Shown here: positions 37,521-46,957 of the stretch, piece by piece
Layout: the number at the start of each line of letters is the position of its first letter
Position numbering within the stretch: position 1 is the stretch's first letter
From: an uncultured Prevotella sp.
GTDB taxonomy: Bacteria > Bacteroidota > Bacteroidia > Bacteroidales > Bacteroidaceae
Length of the DNA: 64,000 bases
Direction: 5' to 3'
Assembly (NCBI GenBank): GCA_934215545.1
Contig: CAKQAD010000003.1
Span: 1-64,000 of the forward strand
Notes under the pieces: model-generated
Databases searched by the model: none
Seen by the model: only the letters and a program-made list of their open reading frames with translations
What the model was told of the DNA's origin: nothing
Made by a program: the position numbers and the translations under genes

Positions 37521-38401
37521 TAAAGAATATATTACGCCTTACGCGCCCAAAACAGTGGATAAAGAACTTTTTTGTGTTCATACCAATGTTCTTTGGTGGC
37601 GAACTCTTCTTGCTCGAGTCGGTGTGGCTTGCCGTACTCACCTTCTTCGGCTTCAGCTTTGTGGCATCCTCCATCTATTGCTACAACGACATTGTCGATG
37701 TCGATGCCGACCGTCGTCATCCAGTGAAATGCCGCCGTCCTATTGCCTCTGGCGATGTGAGCATACGCATGGGCTATATCCTTATGGCGCTCACCTTCGT
37801 GCTTGGCATCGCCACCCTGCTGCTGTTGCCCGTGCAGGTGAAGAGTCAGGTCATTGCGGTGGTGGTGTTCTATTATGTGCTCAATCTCTCCTACTGTTCC
37901 AAGCTCAAGCAGTATGCCATTCTCGATGTGTGCATTGTGGCATTTGGCTTTGTGCTGCGCATCCTGGCAGGCGGCTTTGCCTGCGAGCTGGTGCTGAGCA
38001 ATTGGATAGTGATAATGACCTTCCTGCTCACCCTCTTCATGTCGTTTGCCAAGCGTCGCGACGATGTGCTGCGCATGAACGAAACTGGCGAGGCACCACG
38101 CAAGAACACCGTGCGCTACAACCTCACATTCATCAATCAGGCCATCACCATCACCGCCTCCGTAACCCTGGTGTGCTACATCATGTATTGCGTGTCGCCC
38201 GAGGTGGTAGGACGCTTCAACACACCATATCTTTACCTCACCTTTGTGTTTGTGTTGCTCGGACTGCTGCGCTACATACAGATAGCCGTTGTCGATAAGG
38301 AGAGTGGCGACCCAACGAAGATAATCCTTCGCGACCACTTCTCGCAGGTGGTAGTAGTGGCATGGCTGCTCACCTTCCTGCTAATGATTTATGTGTTATG
38401 A
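37517..38401 (+). CDS. UbiA-type decaprenyl-phosphate phosphoribosyltransferase homologue
   Basis: 294 residues from the ATG at 37517 (MIKNILRLTRPKQWIKN). About eight membrane segments. The two Asp-rich prenyl-phosphate sites are NDIVDVDADRRHPVKCRRPIA (close to the mycobacterial Rv3806c pattern) and the later SFAKRRDDVLR. Homologues move 5-phosphoribose from PRPP to polyprenyl phosphate, making the precursor of lipid-linked ribo- or arabinofuranose. The operon context with a HAD phosphatase and a GtrA protein supports this over quinone or heme prenylation. ATGA overlaps at both ends. Confidence 0.82.
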   Translation: MIKNILRLTRPKQWIKNFFVFIPMFFGGELFLLESVWLAVLTFFGFSFVASSIYCYNDIVDVDADRRHPVKCRRPIASGDVSIRMGYILMALTFVLGIATLLLLPVQVKSQVIAVVVFYYVLNLSYCSKLKQYAILDVCIVAFGFVLRILAGGFACELVLSNWIVIMTFLLTLFMSFAKRRDDVLRMNETGEAPRKNTVRYNLTFINQAITITASVTLVCYIMYCVSPEVVGRFNTPYLYLTFVFVLLGLLRYIQIAVVDKESGDPTKIILRDHFSQVVVVAWLLTFLLMIYVL

Positions 38402-39021
38402 AAAAACATCTGTATCTGTTCGACTTCGACGGCACCATCACCAATGCCGATACGCTGCTACACTTCATACGCTATGCCTGCGGTTCGTGGAGCATGTTCT
38501 GTGGCTTTGCCCTTCATGCCCCGCTGCTCGTGCTTATGAAGCTGCACCTCTATTCCAACTATCGTGCCAAGGAGCGCCTCTTCGGTTGGTTCTTTCGTGG
38601 CATGAACGTGCAGTTTTTCGATGCCATATGTCAGAGCTTTGCAACCGACAACGCCCACCTGCTGCGCCCTGCTGCAGCAAGCAAGCTGCGCCAACTGCTT
38701 GATGATGGCGAACAGGTGTGTGTGGTGAGTGCAAGTATCGACAACTGGGTGCGCCCCTTCTTTACCGCCCTTGCCAGCGGCTCTGCAGTGCAGCCACAGG
38801 TGATAGGCACCCAGGTGGAGGTAGATGCCAATGGCTGCCTTACGGGCAAGTTTCTCACCCCCAACTGCTACGGAGCTGAGAAGGTAAACCGCATCAATGC
38901 CCTGCTGCCCGATGTGCAGCAACACCATGCCCACTACCACATCGTGGCTTATGGCGACAGCCGTGGCGACCGCGAGATGCTCGCCATTGCCGACGAGTCG
39001 CACTATAAACCATTCAGGTAA
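38398..39021 (+). CDS. HAD-IB family phosphatase
   Basis: 207 residues from the ATG at 38398. Motif I is DFDGT with the nucleophile Asp near residue 9, motif II is VVSAS, and motif IV is YGDSRGDREML. A hydrophobic cap segment (FCGFALHAPLLVLMKL) may associate with the membrane. It overlaps the UbiA-type gene by 4 bp. A plausible role is removing the 5-phosphate from polyprenyl-phosphoryl-phosphoribose, the step assigned to a different phosphatase family in mycobacteria. That role is inferred from position. Confidence 0.85.
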   Translation: MKKHLYLFDFDGTITNADTLLHFIRYACGSWSMFCGFALHAPLLVLMKLHLYSNYRAKERLFGWFFRGMNVQFFDAICQSFATDNAHLLRPAAASKLRQLLDDGEQVCVVSASIDNWVRPFFTALASGSAVQPQVIGTQVEVDANGCLTGKFLTPNCYGAEKVNRINALLPDVQQHHAHYHIVAYGDSRGDREMLAIADESHYKPFR

Positions 39022-39069
39022 GCACCCTTGTGGTTGTCAATCAACATATTATCAATACTTTTCATAAAC

Positions 39070-39501
39070 ATGCCCTCATTAGAAAACCTATCAGAACACA
39101 GGCGCCAACAACTCGGCGAGATAGTGCGTTTTGGCATTGTAGGAGTGATAGCCACACTGCTTCAATATGCCATCTATTGGCTGCTGCTCTATGGCATAGG
39201 CTGTAGCATTGCCGCCTCGTGGCTTAGAGCCTGCTGGCCCACGATATCGATGTCGGTGGGCTATGGCATCAGTTTCGTGTTCAATTTCGTGGCATCCACC
39301 CATTTCACCTTCAGGGTAAAGGCATCTGCCAAGCGCGGAGCAGGATTTCTGCTCAGCCATGTCGTCAACTATCTGTTGCAGATGCTCACGCTCAACCTAT
39401 TCATGTGGCTTGGCATGTCGGCACAATGGGCACCCATACCTATGTTCTGCGTGTGTGTGCCAGTGAACTTTGTGCTGGTGCGCTTCTTTCTGAAACGATA
39501 A
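39070..39501 (+). CDS. GtrA-family membrane protein
   Basis: 143 residues from the ATG at 39070; an upstream TTG at 39028 adds a non-family extension and is rejected. Four membrane segments and the family pattern RFGIVGVIATLLQYAIYW, GYGISFVFNFVASTHFTF. GtrA proteins act with lipid-linked sugars, either flipping polyprenyl-phosphate sugars or anchoring glycosyltransferases. The mycobacterial homologue Rv3789 serves decaprenyl-phosphoryl-arabinose. 48 bp after the HAD gene. Confidence 0.85.
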   Translation: MPSLENLSEHRRQQLGEIVRFGIVGVIATLLQYAIYWLLLYGIGCSIAASWLRACWPTISMSVGYGISFVFNFVASTHFTFRVKASAKRGAGFLLSHVVNYLLQMLTLNLFMWLGMSAQWAPIPMFCVCVPVNFVLVRFFLKR

Positions 39502-39542
39502 GCCAACAATACACACAATGATATAACAATACACATATATAA

Positions 39543-41027
39543 ATGAGAAATATAAAGAACAACACCTTTGCTCGCATCTTCACCTCGCTGTTTGGCATAA
39601 AGCGCGAGGAACGCTGGCTCGCCATTGTCATGCTTGCAGTGTTCGTGGCACTCGACGCTCTTGTAGTGTGCAAGTATTACGATGTGTTCACCCCCTTCAA
39701 TGCCCACTACTGGCATCTGTTCATCGGCACCTTCCATGTGTCGGGCTTCGACCCCATAACCTATTCCGTGGTGAGCGATTGGACGGCAGGCTATAATGTC
39801 TATCGTCATCCGCTGCTGGCATTCTTTATGTATGTGCCCTACCTGTTGAATCAAGGTCTTATGTGGCTCACAGGCATCAATTGCGCCGTGTTCATAGTGT
39901 CTGCCATACAGACCTTCTGCGCCTTCTATTCGGCAATGTTCATCTATCGCATCTTCCGCGAGATAGTAGGCGTGAGCCGCACCGATGCCACCCTGCTCAC
40001 CCTCTTCTTCTTTGGCTTTGCTTTCGTTATGCTGTCGGCAATGGTGCCCGACCACTTCATCATATCCATGATGCTCCTCTTGCTTGCCCTCTATGTGTCG
40101 GGCAAGCTAATGCTGCGTCGTCGCCAGCTCACTATATGGCAGACGGCACTCTACTTCTTCCTTACGGCAGGCACCTCGCTCAACAACGGACTCAAGATAT
40201 ACCTCTCAGCACTCTTCGTAAATGGCCGTCGCTTTTTCCGCATAAAATATCTGCTGCTGGCAGTGATAGTGCCCACGGCACTCACCTGGGGAGCGGCACG
40301 CCTTAGCTACGACCATATAGTGTGGCCGCGCGATGTAGCTGCCAAGGCGGCACGCGAAAAGGCAAAGGCTGCCAAGGCTGCCAAGCAGAAGCAGCAGGCA
40401 CTGGAGCGTGCCAAAGCCGACTCCGTGTGTAGGGCGGCATTCACACCATTGCAGCTCGACTCCTTCCGCACCGACTCTTTGCACCGCGATTCGCTGGCAA
40501 AGGCAAAGCCAAAGACCAAGACGGTGCGCCGCCACAAGAACGGCAAGCCGATAGCTAATGGCGAGTTCATCAGTTGGACTGATATCACCACTTCGCGCAC
40601 AGAGTCGATAGTCGAAAACCTCTTTGGCGAGTCGATACAGCTGCATCAAGACTATGTGCTTGGCGATGTGCTCAAGTCGCGCCCAATGATAGTGCACTAT
40701 CGCCACGCCTTCAACTATGCCGTTGAGGCACTCATAGCCCTTCTCTTTGTATGGGGCATATGGGCAGGCCGCCGCTCACGCTTCTTGTGGCTTGCCATGT
40801 CCTACTTTGCACTTGACATGCTGCTGCACATAGGTCTTGGCTTCGGCATCAACGAGGTGTACATCATGTCGGCACATTGGATATATGTGGTGCCCATAGC
40901 CATAGCCTACGGCATGCGTTCTGCACCACGCCGTGTGGCACTCGCACTGAAAGGCGTGCTGGCACTCACGGCAGTGTATCTGTGGATATGGAATGTGTCG
41001 CTCATTGTGGGCTATCTCTACTTTTAG
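39543..41027 (+). CDS. Multi-pass membrane protein, possible GT-C-like transferase (paralogue A)
   Basis: 494 residues with about ten membrane segments and a basic Ala/Lys-rich soluble loop (about 258-350). Conserved blocks shared with the next gene are YRHPLLAF, GVSRTDATLLT, MVPDHF, NLFGESIQLH and HIGLGFGINEVYIMSAHW. I do not recognise the family with certainty (possibly a DUF of Bacteroidota). The layout resembles lipid-linked-sugar glycosyltransferases of the GT-C type, but no canonical catalytic DD/DE loop can be shown. The position right after GtrA supports such a role only by context. Confidence 0.7.
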   Translation: MRNIKNNTFARIFTSLFGIKREERWLAIVMLAVFVALDALVVCKYYDVFTPFNAHYWHLFIGTFHVSGFDPITYSVVSDWTAGYNVYRHPLLAFFMYVPYLLNQGLMWLTGINCAVFIVSAIQTFCAFYSAMFIYRIFREIVGVSRTDATLLTLFFFGFAFVMLSAMVPDHFIISMMLLLLALYVSGKLMLRRRQLTIWQTALYFFLTAGTSLNNGLKIYLSALFVNGRRFFRIKYLLLAVIVPTALTWGAARLSYDHIVWPRDVAAKAAREKAKAAKAAKQKQQALERAKADSVCRAAFTPLQLDSFRTDSLHRDSLAKAKPKTKTVRRHKNGKPIANGEFISWTDITTSRTESIVENLFGESIQLHQDYVLGDVLKSRPMIVHYRHAFNYAVEALIALLFVWGIWAGRRSRFLWLAMSYFALDMLLHIGLGFGINEVYIMSAHWIYVVPIAIAYGMRSAPRRVALALKGVLALTAVYLWIWNVSLIVGYLYF

Positions 41028-41042
41028 TTTCTAAAAACATCA

Positions 41043-42395
41043 ATGCCAATGCACATCAACAAACCAACAATAGCAGTGCATCTGCTGCGTCGCGAAGAGC
41101 GCCCCTTGGCAGTGGTGGCTACAATAGTGTTTGCCCTGCTCAATGGCCTATTGATTTACCACAACTATGCCTCCTTCACCCGAGGAGCACATGTGGGCTT
41201 CTGGTCGGTGTTCTACAACCACCTGAACATGTCGGGCTACGACATCTTTTCGCTCATATTCATATCGTGCATGCGCTTGCACTGGAATGTGCTGCGCCAC
41301 CCCCTGTTCATCGCTGTGCTGCTGCCCCTATATTGGGTCAACCATGCACTGATGCCCGCCACCGAGTTCAATTTCGCTGTGTTTCTCATGGCGGCAGTGC
41401 TTGTGGCTGCCGATGTGTGGGGTTGTGTGCTTATGCACCGCCTGCTGCGTGATGTGGTGCGCGTAAGCCGCACCGATGCCTATCTGCTCACCGCCCTCTT
41501 CTATGGCATGGCACATGTCATGATAGCCACTATGGTGCCCGACCATTTTGCCCTCTCACTGCCCTTGCTGCTGCTCACGTTGCTGCTGGCAGGGCGCCGT
41601 CTTACCAGCGGACGCCCCCTGTCGTGGCTCCAGCTGGCGCTGCTCTATCTGTTCACCACAGGCATCACCATCACCAATGGTGTAAAGGTGGCATTGGCGG
41701 CATGGATGGTGCGTGGCAAGCGCGTGTTCCGCCTCTCTACATTGCTGGCATTCATAGTGCCTACGCTGCTGCTTGGCGGCATCTATCTGTTGCAACAGAA
41801 GTGCATCATTGCCCCACAGGAGCAGCGCATCAAGCGCATCGAAGCCGCTGTTGCCAAGAGCGACCCACAGCGCATGGAGCGCATAAAGAAGCACGATGCC
41901 TTTGTGAAGGAGCAGAACGGCACGGCTGTTACAAAGAATGTGCCCCTGCTCGAGTGGAGCGATGTGAGCACCTCGCGCCTGCAGACGGTGATAGACAACC
42001 TCTTTGGCGAGTCGATACAGCTGCACAAAGACCATCTGCTGGAAGATGTGCAGCAGACGCGCCCCGTGTTTGTGCCCTATCGTTCGGCAGTGAACTATAT
42101 CGTTGAGGCTCTTGTGGTGTTGCTGCTGCTGACAGGAGCTTGGGTGGCACGTCGTGAACGCTTCTTCCAACTTGTAGCTCTGTGGTTTGCCTTCGACATG
42201 CTCATGCACATAGGCTTTGGCTTTGGCATCAACGAAGTGTATATCATGACAGCCCACTGGGTATTCATCGTGCCCATTGCTGCCGGCTATCTGCTGCGCC
42301 GCACCATCGGTGCAGCGCCACGCCTGCTTGTGGCAGCACTGGCAGTGTGGCTGTGGGCTTATAACGCCACACTCATCGTAACCTATCTTTTATAA
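41043..42395 (+). CDS. Multi-pass membrane protein, paralogue B of the preceding gene
   Basis: 450 residues, about ten membrane segments. It repeats the blocks of its upstream neighbour: LRHPLFIAV, RVSRTDAYLLT, MVPDHF, NLFGESIQLH and HIGFGFGINEVYIMTAHW. The soluble loop between the halves is shorter and less Ala-rich. A second ATG six bases into the frame is an equally possible start. The 15-bp gap and clear similarity indicate tandem duplication followed by divergence, perhaps giving two enzymes for successive sugars. Confidence 0.7.
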   Translation: MPMHINKPTIAVHLLRREERPLAVVATIVFALLNGLLIYHNYASFTRGAHVGFWSVFYNHLNMSGYDIFSLIFISCMRLHWNVLRHPLFIAVLLPLYWVNHALMPATEFNFAVFLMAAVLVAADVWGCVLMHRLLRDVVRVSRTDAYLLTALFYGMAHVMIATMVPDHFALSLPLLLLTLLLAGRRLTSGRPLSWLQLALLYLFTTGITITNGVKVALAAWMVRGKRVFRLSTLLAFIVPTLLLGGIYLLQQKCIIAPQEQRIKRIEAAVAKSDPQRMERIKKHDAFVKEQNGTAVTKNVPLLEWSDVSTSRLQTVIDNLFGESIQLHKDHLLEDVQQTRPVFVPYRSAVNYIVEALVVLLLLTGAWVARRERFFQLVALWFAFDMLMHIGFGFGINEVYIMTAHWVFIVPIAAGYLLRRTIGAAPRLLVAALAVWLWAYNATLIVTYLL

Positions 42396-42425
42396 CCAGA
42401 ACATCGTAATCAGCACACAGTTAAT

Positions 42426-43544
42426 ATGACAAGGGTTTTTCATCTCATCACACATTTCGACCTTGGCGGTGCCGAGCGTGTGGCAGCTAATATTGCCGCT
42501 TCCAGCACCGACGACATGGAATATCATGTGGTAGAGATATTGCGTGGCAACTCTGCCTACACACCACAATTCTTGCATGAGCTGCGTGGGCATGGCGTGC
42601 GCTGCCACCGCTCATTGTTGCCCGATGTGCATTGGCATTTTGTTATGGAGCGTTTGGCGGCACTGCTGTTTCCATTGCGCCTGTTGTATCTGTTGCTGCG
42701 CTATCGCCCCGACGTCGTCCACACCCACACCGAAACCCCCGATCTCTCGCTGTTTGTTGCGGCACGCCTCTGTCCGTGGCTGTTGCGCCGTGTGCGCATA
42801 GTACGCACCATACACAACACACGCCTTTGGACCGGACTTGCGCGCACGGCACAATGGGTGGAGCGCTTCTTCTTGTCGCGCAATGCCAATATAGGCATCT
42901 CGCCATCGGTGTGCCAGGCATATGAAAAACGCTTCGGCATATATCCGCCTATAATATTCAATGGTGTGGCAGAGGTGGAGCAGCATGCCTACGAAGGCTT
43001 GCCCCATGATGCCATCAACATTCTCTTTGCCGGTCGCCTCGAGGAGCAGAAGGGTGTGCGTGTGCTCTGCGAGGTGGTGAGACGCATTGATGCCACCGGT
43101 CGCTATCACTTTGTTATTGCCGGCGATGGCTCGCTACGCACCCTTGTGGAGCAAACCCTTGCCGGCACCGACACGGGCATGCCCCTACGCAATGCCCGTC
43201 TGGTGGCACCCATCTTCGGCTTGTCGTCGGTAATGACATCCTTCGACTATCTGTTCATGCCCTCTGAGTTTGAGGGCTTGAGCATGCTGTCTATGGAGGC
43301 GAGCATGAACGGACTGCCCGTTGTTGCCAACCGCGCCCCCGGACTTGCCGACACGCTGCCCCCCGACTGGCCACTGATGGTTAACGATAATTCCATCGCT
43401 GCCTACATGCATCTTTTTGACAGCGTGCTACCCACCATTTCCCGCCAAGAGCTGGTGGCGAAGGCACGCACCTATGCCGCCAGCCGTTTCTCCATTCGCC
43501 ACATGCAGCAAGAGTATGAGAGGGTGTATCGAAAAACAAGTTAA
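42426..43544 (+). CDS. GT4-family glycosyltransferase
   Basis: 372 residues, GT-B fold. The N-terminal loop LITHFDLGGAERVAANIA and the C-terminal donor site ILFAGRLEEQKGVRVL, with MPSEFEGLSMLSMEA (E-x7-E), are diagnostic of GT4. It is cytoplasmic or peripheral and uses a nucleotide-sugar donor. Last gene of the envelope operon, 30 bp after the second paralogue. Donor and acceptor are unknown. Confidence 0.9.
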   Translation: MTRVFHLITHFDLGGAERVAANIAASSTDDMEYHVVEILRGNSAYTPQFLHELRGHGVRCHRSLLPDVHWHFVMERLAALLFPLRLLYLLLRYRPDVVHTHTETPDLSLFVAARLCPWLLRRVRIVRTIHNTRLWTGLARTAQWVERFFLSRNANIGISPSVCQAYEKRFGIYPPIIFNGVAEVEQHAYEGLPHDAINILFAGRLEEQKGVRVLCEVVRRIDATGRYHFVIAGDGSLRTLVEQTLAGTDTGMPLRNARLVAPIFGLSSVMTSFDYLFMPSEFEGLSMLSMEASMNGLPVVANRAPGLADTLPPDWPLMVNDNSIAAYMHLFDSVLPTISRQELVAKARTYAASRFSIRHMQQEYERVYRKTS

Positions 43545-43558
43545 TGTTTGTTAATCAC

Positions 43559-43589
43559 TTGGGGGGGTAATAAATAAATGTTATTTTTG
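43559..43589 (+). promoter_or_regulatory. Promoter upstream of the GH95 gene
   Basis: TTG at 43559-43561, 20-bp spacer, TATTTTTG at 43582-43589. It predicts a leader of about 190 nt that contains an 8-bp hairpin ACCAACAG/CTGTTGGT (43699-43723). The overlapping TTGGGG...CCCCAA pair (43559-43634) may help end the upstream operon. Confidence 0.55.
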
Positions 43590-43788
43590 CCGCTAAAATA
43601 TCATTAACTCGTAAAATGTTAATTATCACCCCAAAAGTTCAAAGATTTTTACTACTTTATTTATTCCAATATTTCTCATTTACTTTGGTAAGTAAAACAC
43701 CAACAGTGTCGTTTTCTGTTGGTTGATGGATGACATTCTTCCTGTAGAATAGTAAATATTTACGTATCAATAAATCAATTCTAAATCT

Positions 43789-46700
43789 ATGAACAGACTT
43801 TCCGTCTTTATGCTCACCCTTCTTGTGAGCATCGTCGCAGGCGTACAGAGTGCGTTTGCGCGAAGCAGTGCGCCTAACCGTGCATCGGCTCCAAAGGAGC
43901 CAGTGTTCTGCACGGCAACCGACGCCAATCCTACTTACTATCTCATAACATTCAATCGTAATGGCTATGTGATGAGTAAGGGCACATCAGACAACTGTAT
44001 TCGTCTGTATGCTTCAGAAAATCGTGACGACCAGCTGTGGAAGCTCGTTGGTACAAAGACCAACTTCCAGTTTGTCAACAAATCTGGCGAGTACATCGTG
44101 CTCAGTTCTCAGTCGGTAAGCACCACTGAGGGTGGCACAAACCCTAGGCCATTGCGCACAAGCTCAACAGCACAAAGCGGTGGTTTCAAAATTCAGACAG
44201 CTCCCAACACCACCAATGGCGCAGGCTATGAGATTGTTGTAAACAACGTTTCTGGCGACCAAAACGTAGTGAACCTTTGGGGCTCACCAACAACTGGCAA
44301 TACCCTTGGCTTGTGGAAGACCAACGACGAGAACAACGTTGTTAAGTTCGTGGTTCCTTCAGCTGCCGAGCTCGGTGCTGCCGACTACAAGACATCAGGT
44401 ATCATTGGTTTCGTTCCTGAGCACAAGCTCACCCTTTGGTATGACGAGCCTGCTACCACTGCAAGAACCTACAGCGGCGGTCAGGGCTATAGCAACTGGA
44501 TGGAGTATGCTCTGCCTATCGGCGACGGCCAGTTTGGTGCTTGCCTTTTCGGTGGTGCTTATAGAGACGAGATTCAGTTCAACGAGAAGACCCTTTGGAG
44601 CGGCACACCAGCACGCTCATCACAGGGCGGTAAGGGCTATGGTAAGTACGAGAACTTCGGTTCTGTATATGCAAAAGACCTCAGCGGCGAGTTTGGCACT
44701 ACCAGCCTTACAGCAGCTACAGGCTATGTGCGCTATCTCGACCTCACCACTGCTACCGGTCACACACAGTTCACCTCTAAGAACAATGTAACCTACACTC
44801 GCGACTACATCGCTTCTAACCCTGCACGCGTGGTGATTGCACGCTATGCTGCCAATGCAAAGGGCAAGATCAACCTGCTCTTCACTATGGCTTCTGGCTC
44901 TATTACTGCCGATACTAAGTATGAGAATGGTCAGGGCTACTTCTCTGGCAAGCTCGACCTCGTAAGCTACAACGCACGCTTCAAGGTGGTTCCTACCGGT
45001 GGTACAATGGAGACTACCGACGAGGGTGTAGAGGTGCGCGGCGCTGATGAGGTGCTCCTCATCCTTGGCGGTGGCACCGACTTCGATGCTTATTCTACAA
45101 CTTACATTTCTAACACAGCAGGTCTTGCAAATACTATCCAGCAGCGTGTAAATGCAGCTGCAAGCAAGAAGTGGAGCACTCTCTATGCCGACCACCTCGC
45201 CGACTATCAGAAGTACTTCAACCGTTGTGATTTCGACCTCGCTGGCACAAAGAACGAGATGACCACCAACCGTCTTATCGACAACTACAACTCAGGTAGA
45301 GGCGCTGATGCACTCATGCTCGAGCAGCTCTACTTCGCTTACGGACGTTATCTCGAAATCGCTTCTTCGCGTGGCGTCGACCTGCCAAGCAACTTGCAGG
45401 GTATCTGGAACAACATCAGCGGTGTGGCATGGAACTGCGACATCCACTCTAACATCAACGTGCAGATGAACTACTGGCCAGCAGAGCCTACCAACCTTAG
45501 CGAGATGCACCTGCCATTCCTCAACTACATCTGGAACATGGCAGAGAACCATCCACAGTGGGCACAGTGGGCTAAGCAGCAGGGTCAGAACCGTGGTTGG
45601 ACTTGCTTCACCGAGAACAACATCTTTGGTGGTGTGAGCGCCTTCATGAACAACTACGTTATCGCCAACGCTTGGTATGCTACACACCTCTGGCAGCACT
45701 ATCGCTACACTCTCGACCGCGCATATCTTAAGAAGGTGTTCCCAGCAATGCTCTCTGCATCACAGTTCTGGATGGACCGCCTCAAGAAAGCTTCAGACGG
45801 CACCTACGAGTGTCCTAACGAATGGTCGCCAGAGCACGGACCATCTTCACAGAATGGTGTAGCTCACGCACAGCAGCTCGTATGGGAGCTCTTCGACAAC
45901 ACACTCTCTGCTATCAATGTTCTCGGTTCAGATGCTAAGGTTAGCACTACCGACCTCAATACTCTCCGCGACCGCTACGCTAAGCTCGACCGTGGTCTTG
46001 CTACTGAGTCGTATACTCAGGCTACAGGCTGGCCAAGTGGACGCATCAACAAGGGCGATAAGATTTTGCGCGAGTGGAAGTATAGCACATATACTGCAGG
46101 TGAGAAGGATCACCGCCACATGTCACACCTCATGTGTCTCTATCCTTACTCACAGATTCAGCCAGGCACAGAGCTCTTCCAGGCTGCTATCAACTCTATG
46201 AAGCTCCGTGGCGATGGCGCTACAGGCTGGTCAATGGGTTGGAAGATTAACCTTTGGGCACGCGCTCAGGATGGCGACCACGCTCGCACTATCCTCAACA
46301 ACGCTCTTGCACACAGTAAGGGTGGCGCAGGTGTGTTCTACAACCTCTTCGACTCACACGCTCCATTCCAGATCGACGGCAACTTCGGTGCTTGCGCAGG
46401 TATGGCAGAGATGATTATGCAGAGCAACGACGGCATCATCCGTATTCTCCCTGCACTTCCTACAGCATGGAAGGCTGGCCACATGAACGGCATGAAGGCT
46501 GTTGGCGACATTACCGTAAGCGTAGAGTGGAAGAACAACAAGGCTACTCGCGTGACATTGGTTAACAACCAGGGTCAGACATTCAAGGTGCTCTACAAGA
46601 ACTTGGCTTCTGCTAAGTGCTATGTAAACGACAAGCTCACCACTGTTAAGGTAGACGGCAACAACACTGCCGAGCTCTCAGGCTCTAAGGGCACTACTTA

Positions 46701-46863
46701 TGTGTTCGACTTTGACGGCACATACGTAGGCATCAACAACGCTACTGTCGATGCTGAGGCTAACGCCAAGTCAGACGTGCTCTACAACGTAAACGGTCAG
46801 CGCGTTAACAAGTCTTATCGCGGCATTGTGGTTAGCAATGGCCGCAAGATGATTCAGAAGTAA
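43789..46863 (+). CDS. Secreted GH95 alpha-L-fucosidase/galactosidase-type enzyme
   Basis: 1024 residues. A signal peptide ends near AFARS (about 25). An N-terminal beta module (about 35-200) with YYLITFNRNGYVMSKG precedes the GH95 core, which begins at HKLTLWYDEPA. The core carries NWMEYALPIGDGQFGACLFGG, the substrate-loop HSNINVQMNYWPAEP and the family end FGACAGMAEMIMQS and LLPALP-like ILPALPTAW. The last ~30 residues (YNVNGQRVNKSYRGIVVSNG) match the short C-terminal tail common on secreted Prevotella proteins. It releases terminal fucose or galactose from host or plant glycans. No SusC/SusD pair is adjacent. Confidence 0.9.
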   Translation: MNRLSVFMLTLLVSIVAGVQSAFARSSAPNRASAPKEPVFCTATDANPTYYLITFNRNGYVMSKGTSDNCIRLYASENRDDQLWKLVGTKTNFQFVNKSGEYIVLSSQSVSTTEGGTNPRPLRTSSTAQSGGFKIQTAPNTTNGAGYEIVVNNVSGDQNVVNLWGSPTTGNTLGLWKTNDENNVVKFVVPSAAELGAADYKTSGIIGFVPEHKLTLWYDEPATTARTYSGGQGYSNWMEYALPIGDGQFGACLFGGAYRDEIQFNEKTLWSGTPARSSQGGKGYGKYENFGSVYAKDLSGEFGTTSLTAATGYVRYLDLTTATGHTQFTSKNNVTYTRDYIASNPARVVIARYAANAKGKINLLFTMASGSITADTKYENGQGYFSGKLDLVSYNARFKVVPTGGTMETTDEGVEVRGADEVLLILGGGTDFDAYSTTYISNTAGLANTIQQRVNAAASKKWSTLYADHLADYQKYFNRCDFDLAGTKNEMTTNRLIDNYNSGRGADALMLEQLYFAYGRYLEIASSRGVDLPSNLQGIWNNISGVAWNCDIHSNINVQMNYWPAEPTNLSEMHLPFLNYIWNMAENHPQWAQWAKQQGQNRGWTCFTENNIFGGVSAFMNNYVIANAWYATHLWQHYRYTLDRAYLKKVFPAMLSASQFWMDRLKKASDGTYECPNEWSPEHGPSSQNGVAHAQQLVWELFDNTLSAINVLGSDAKVSTTDLNTLRDRYAKLDRGLATESYTQATGWPSGRINKGDKILREWKYSTYTAGEKDHRHMSHLMCLYPYSQIQPGTELFQAAINSMKLRGDGATGWSMGWKINLWARAQDGDHARTILNNALAHSKGGAGVFYNLFDSHAPFQIDGNFGACAGMAEMIMQSNDGIIRILPALPTAWKAGHMNGMKAVGDITVSVEWKNNKATRVTLVNNQGQTFKVLYKNLASAKCYVNDKLTTVKVDGNNTAELSGSKGTTYVFDFDGTYVGINNATVDAEANAKSDVLYNVNGQRVNKSYRGIVVSNGRKMIQK

Positions 46864-46909
46864 TCTAAACCTCTCTTTCGGGCTATGCCCTGAAAAAGAA
46901 ATATAAATA

Positions 46910-46957
46910 AAGCAAGGATGCTTTGGTGCACATCGCCATGGCATCCTTGCTTTTTTG
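46910..46957 (+). terminator. Terminator after the GH95 gene
   Basis: Perfect 12-bp arms AAGCAAGGATGC and GCATCCTTGCTT around a 19-nt loop, followed by T residues. Confidence 0.9.

Noticed and set aside
41783-42028. Minus-strand and alternate-frame ORFs across the envelope operon
   Set aside because: They are shadows of GC-rich membrane-protein genes, with no start signals or recognisable products.
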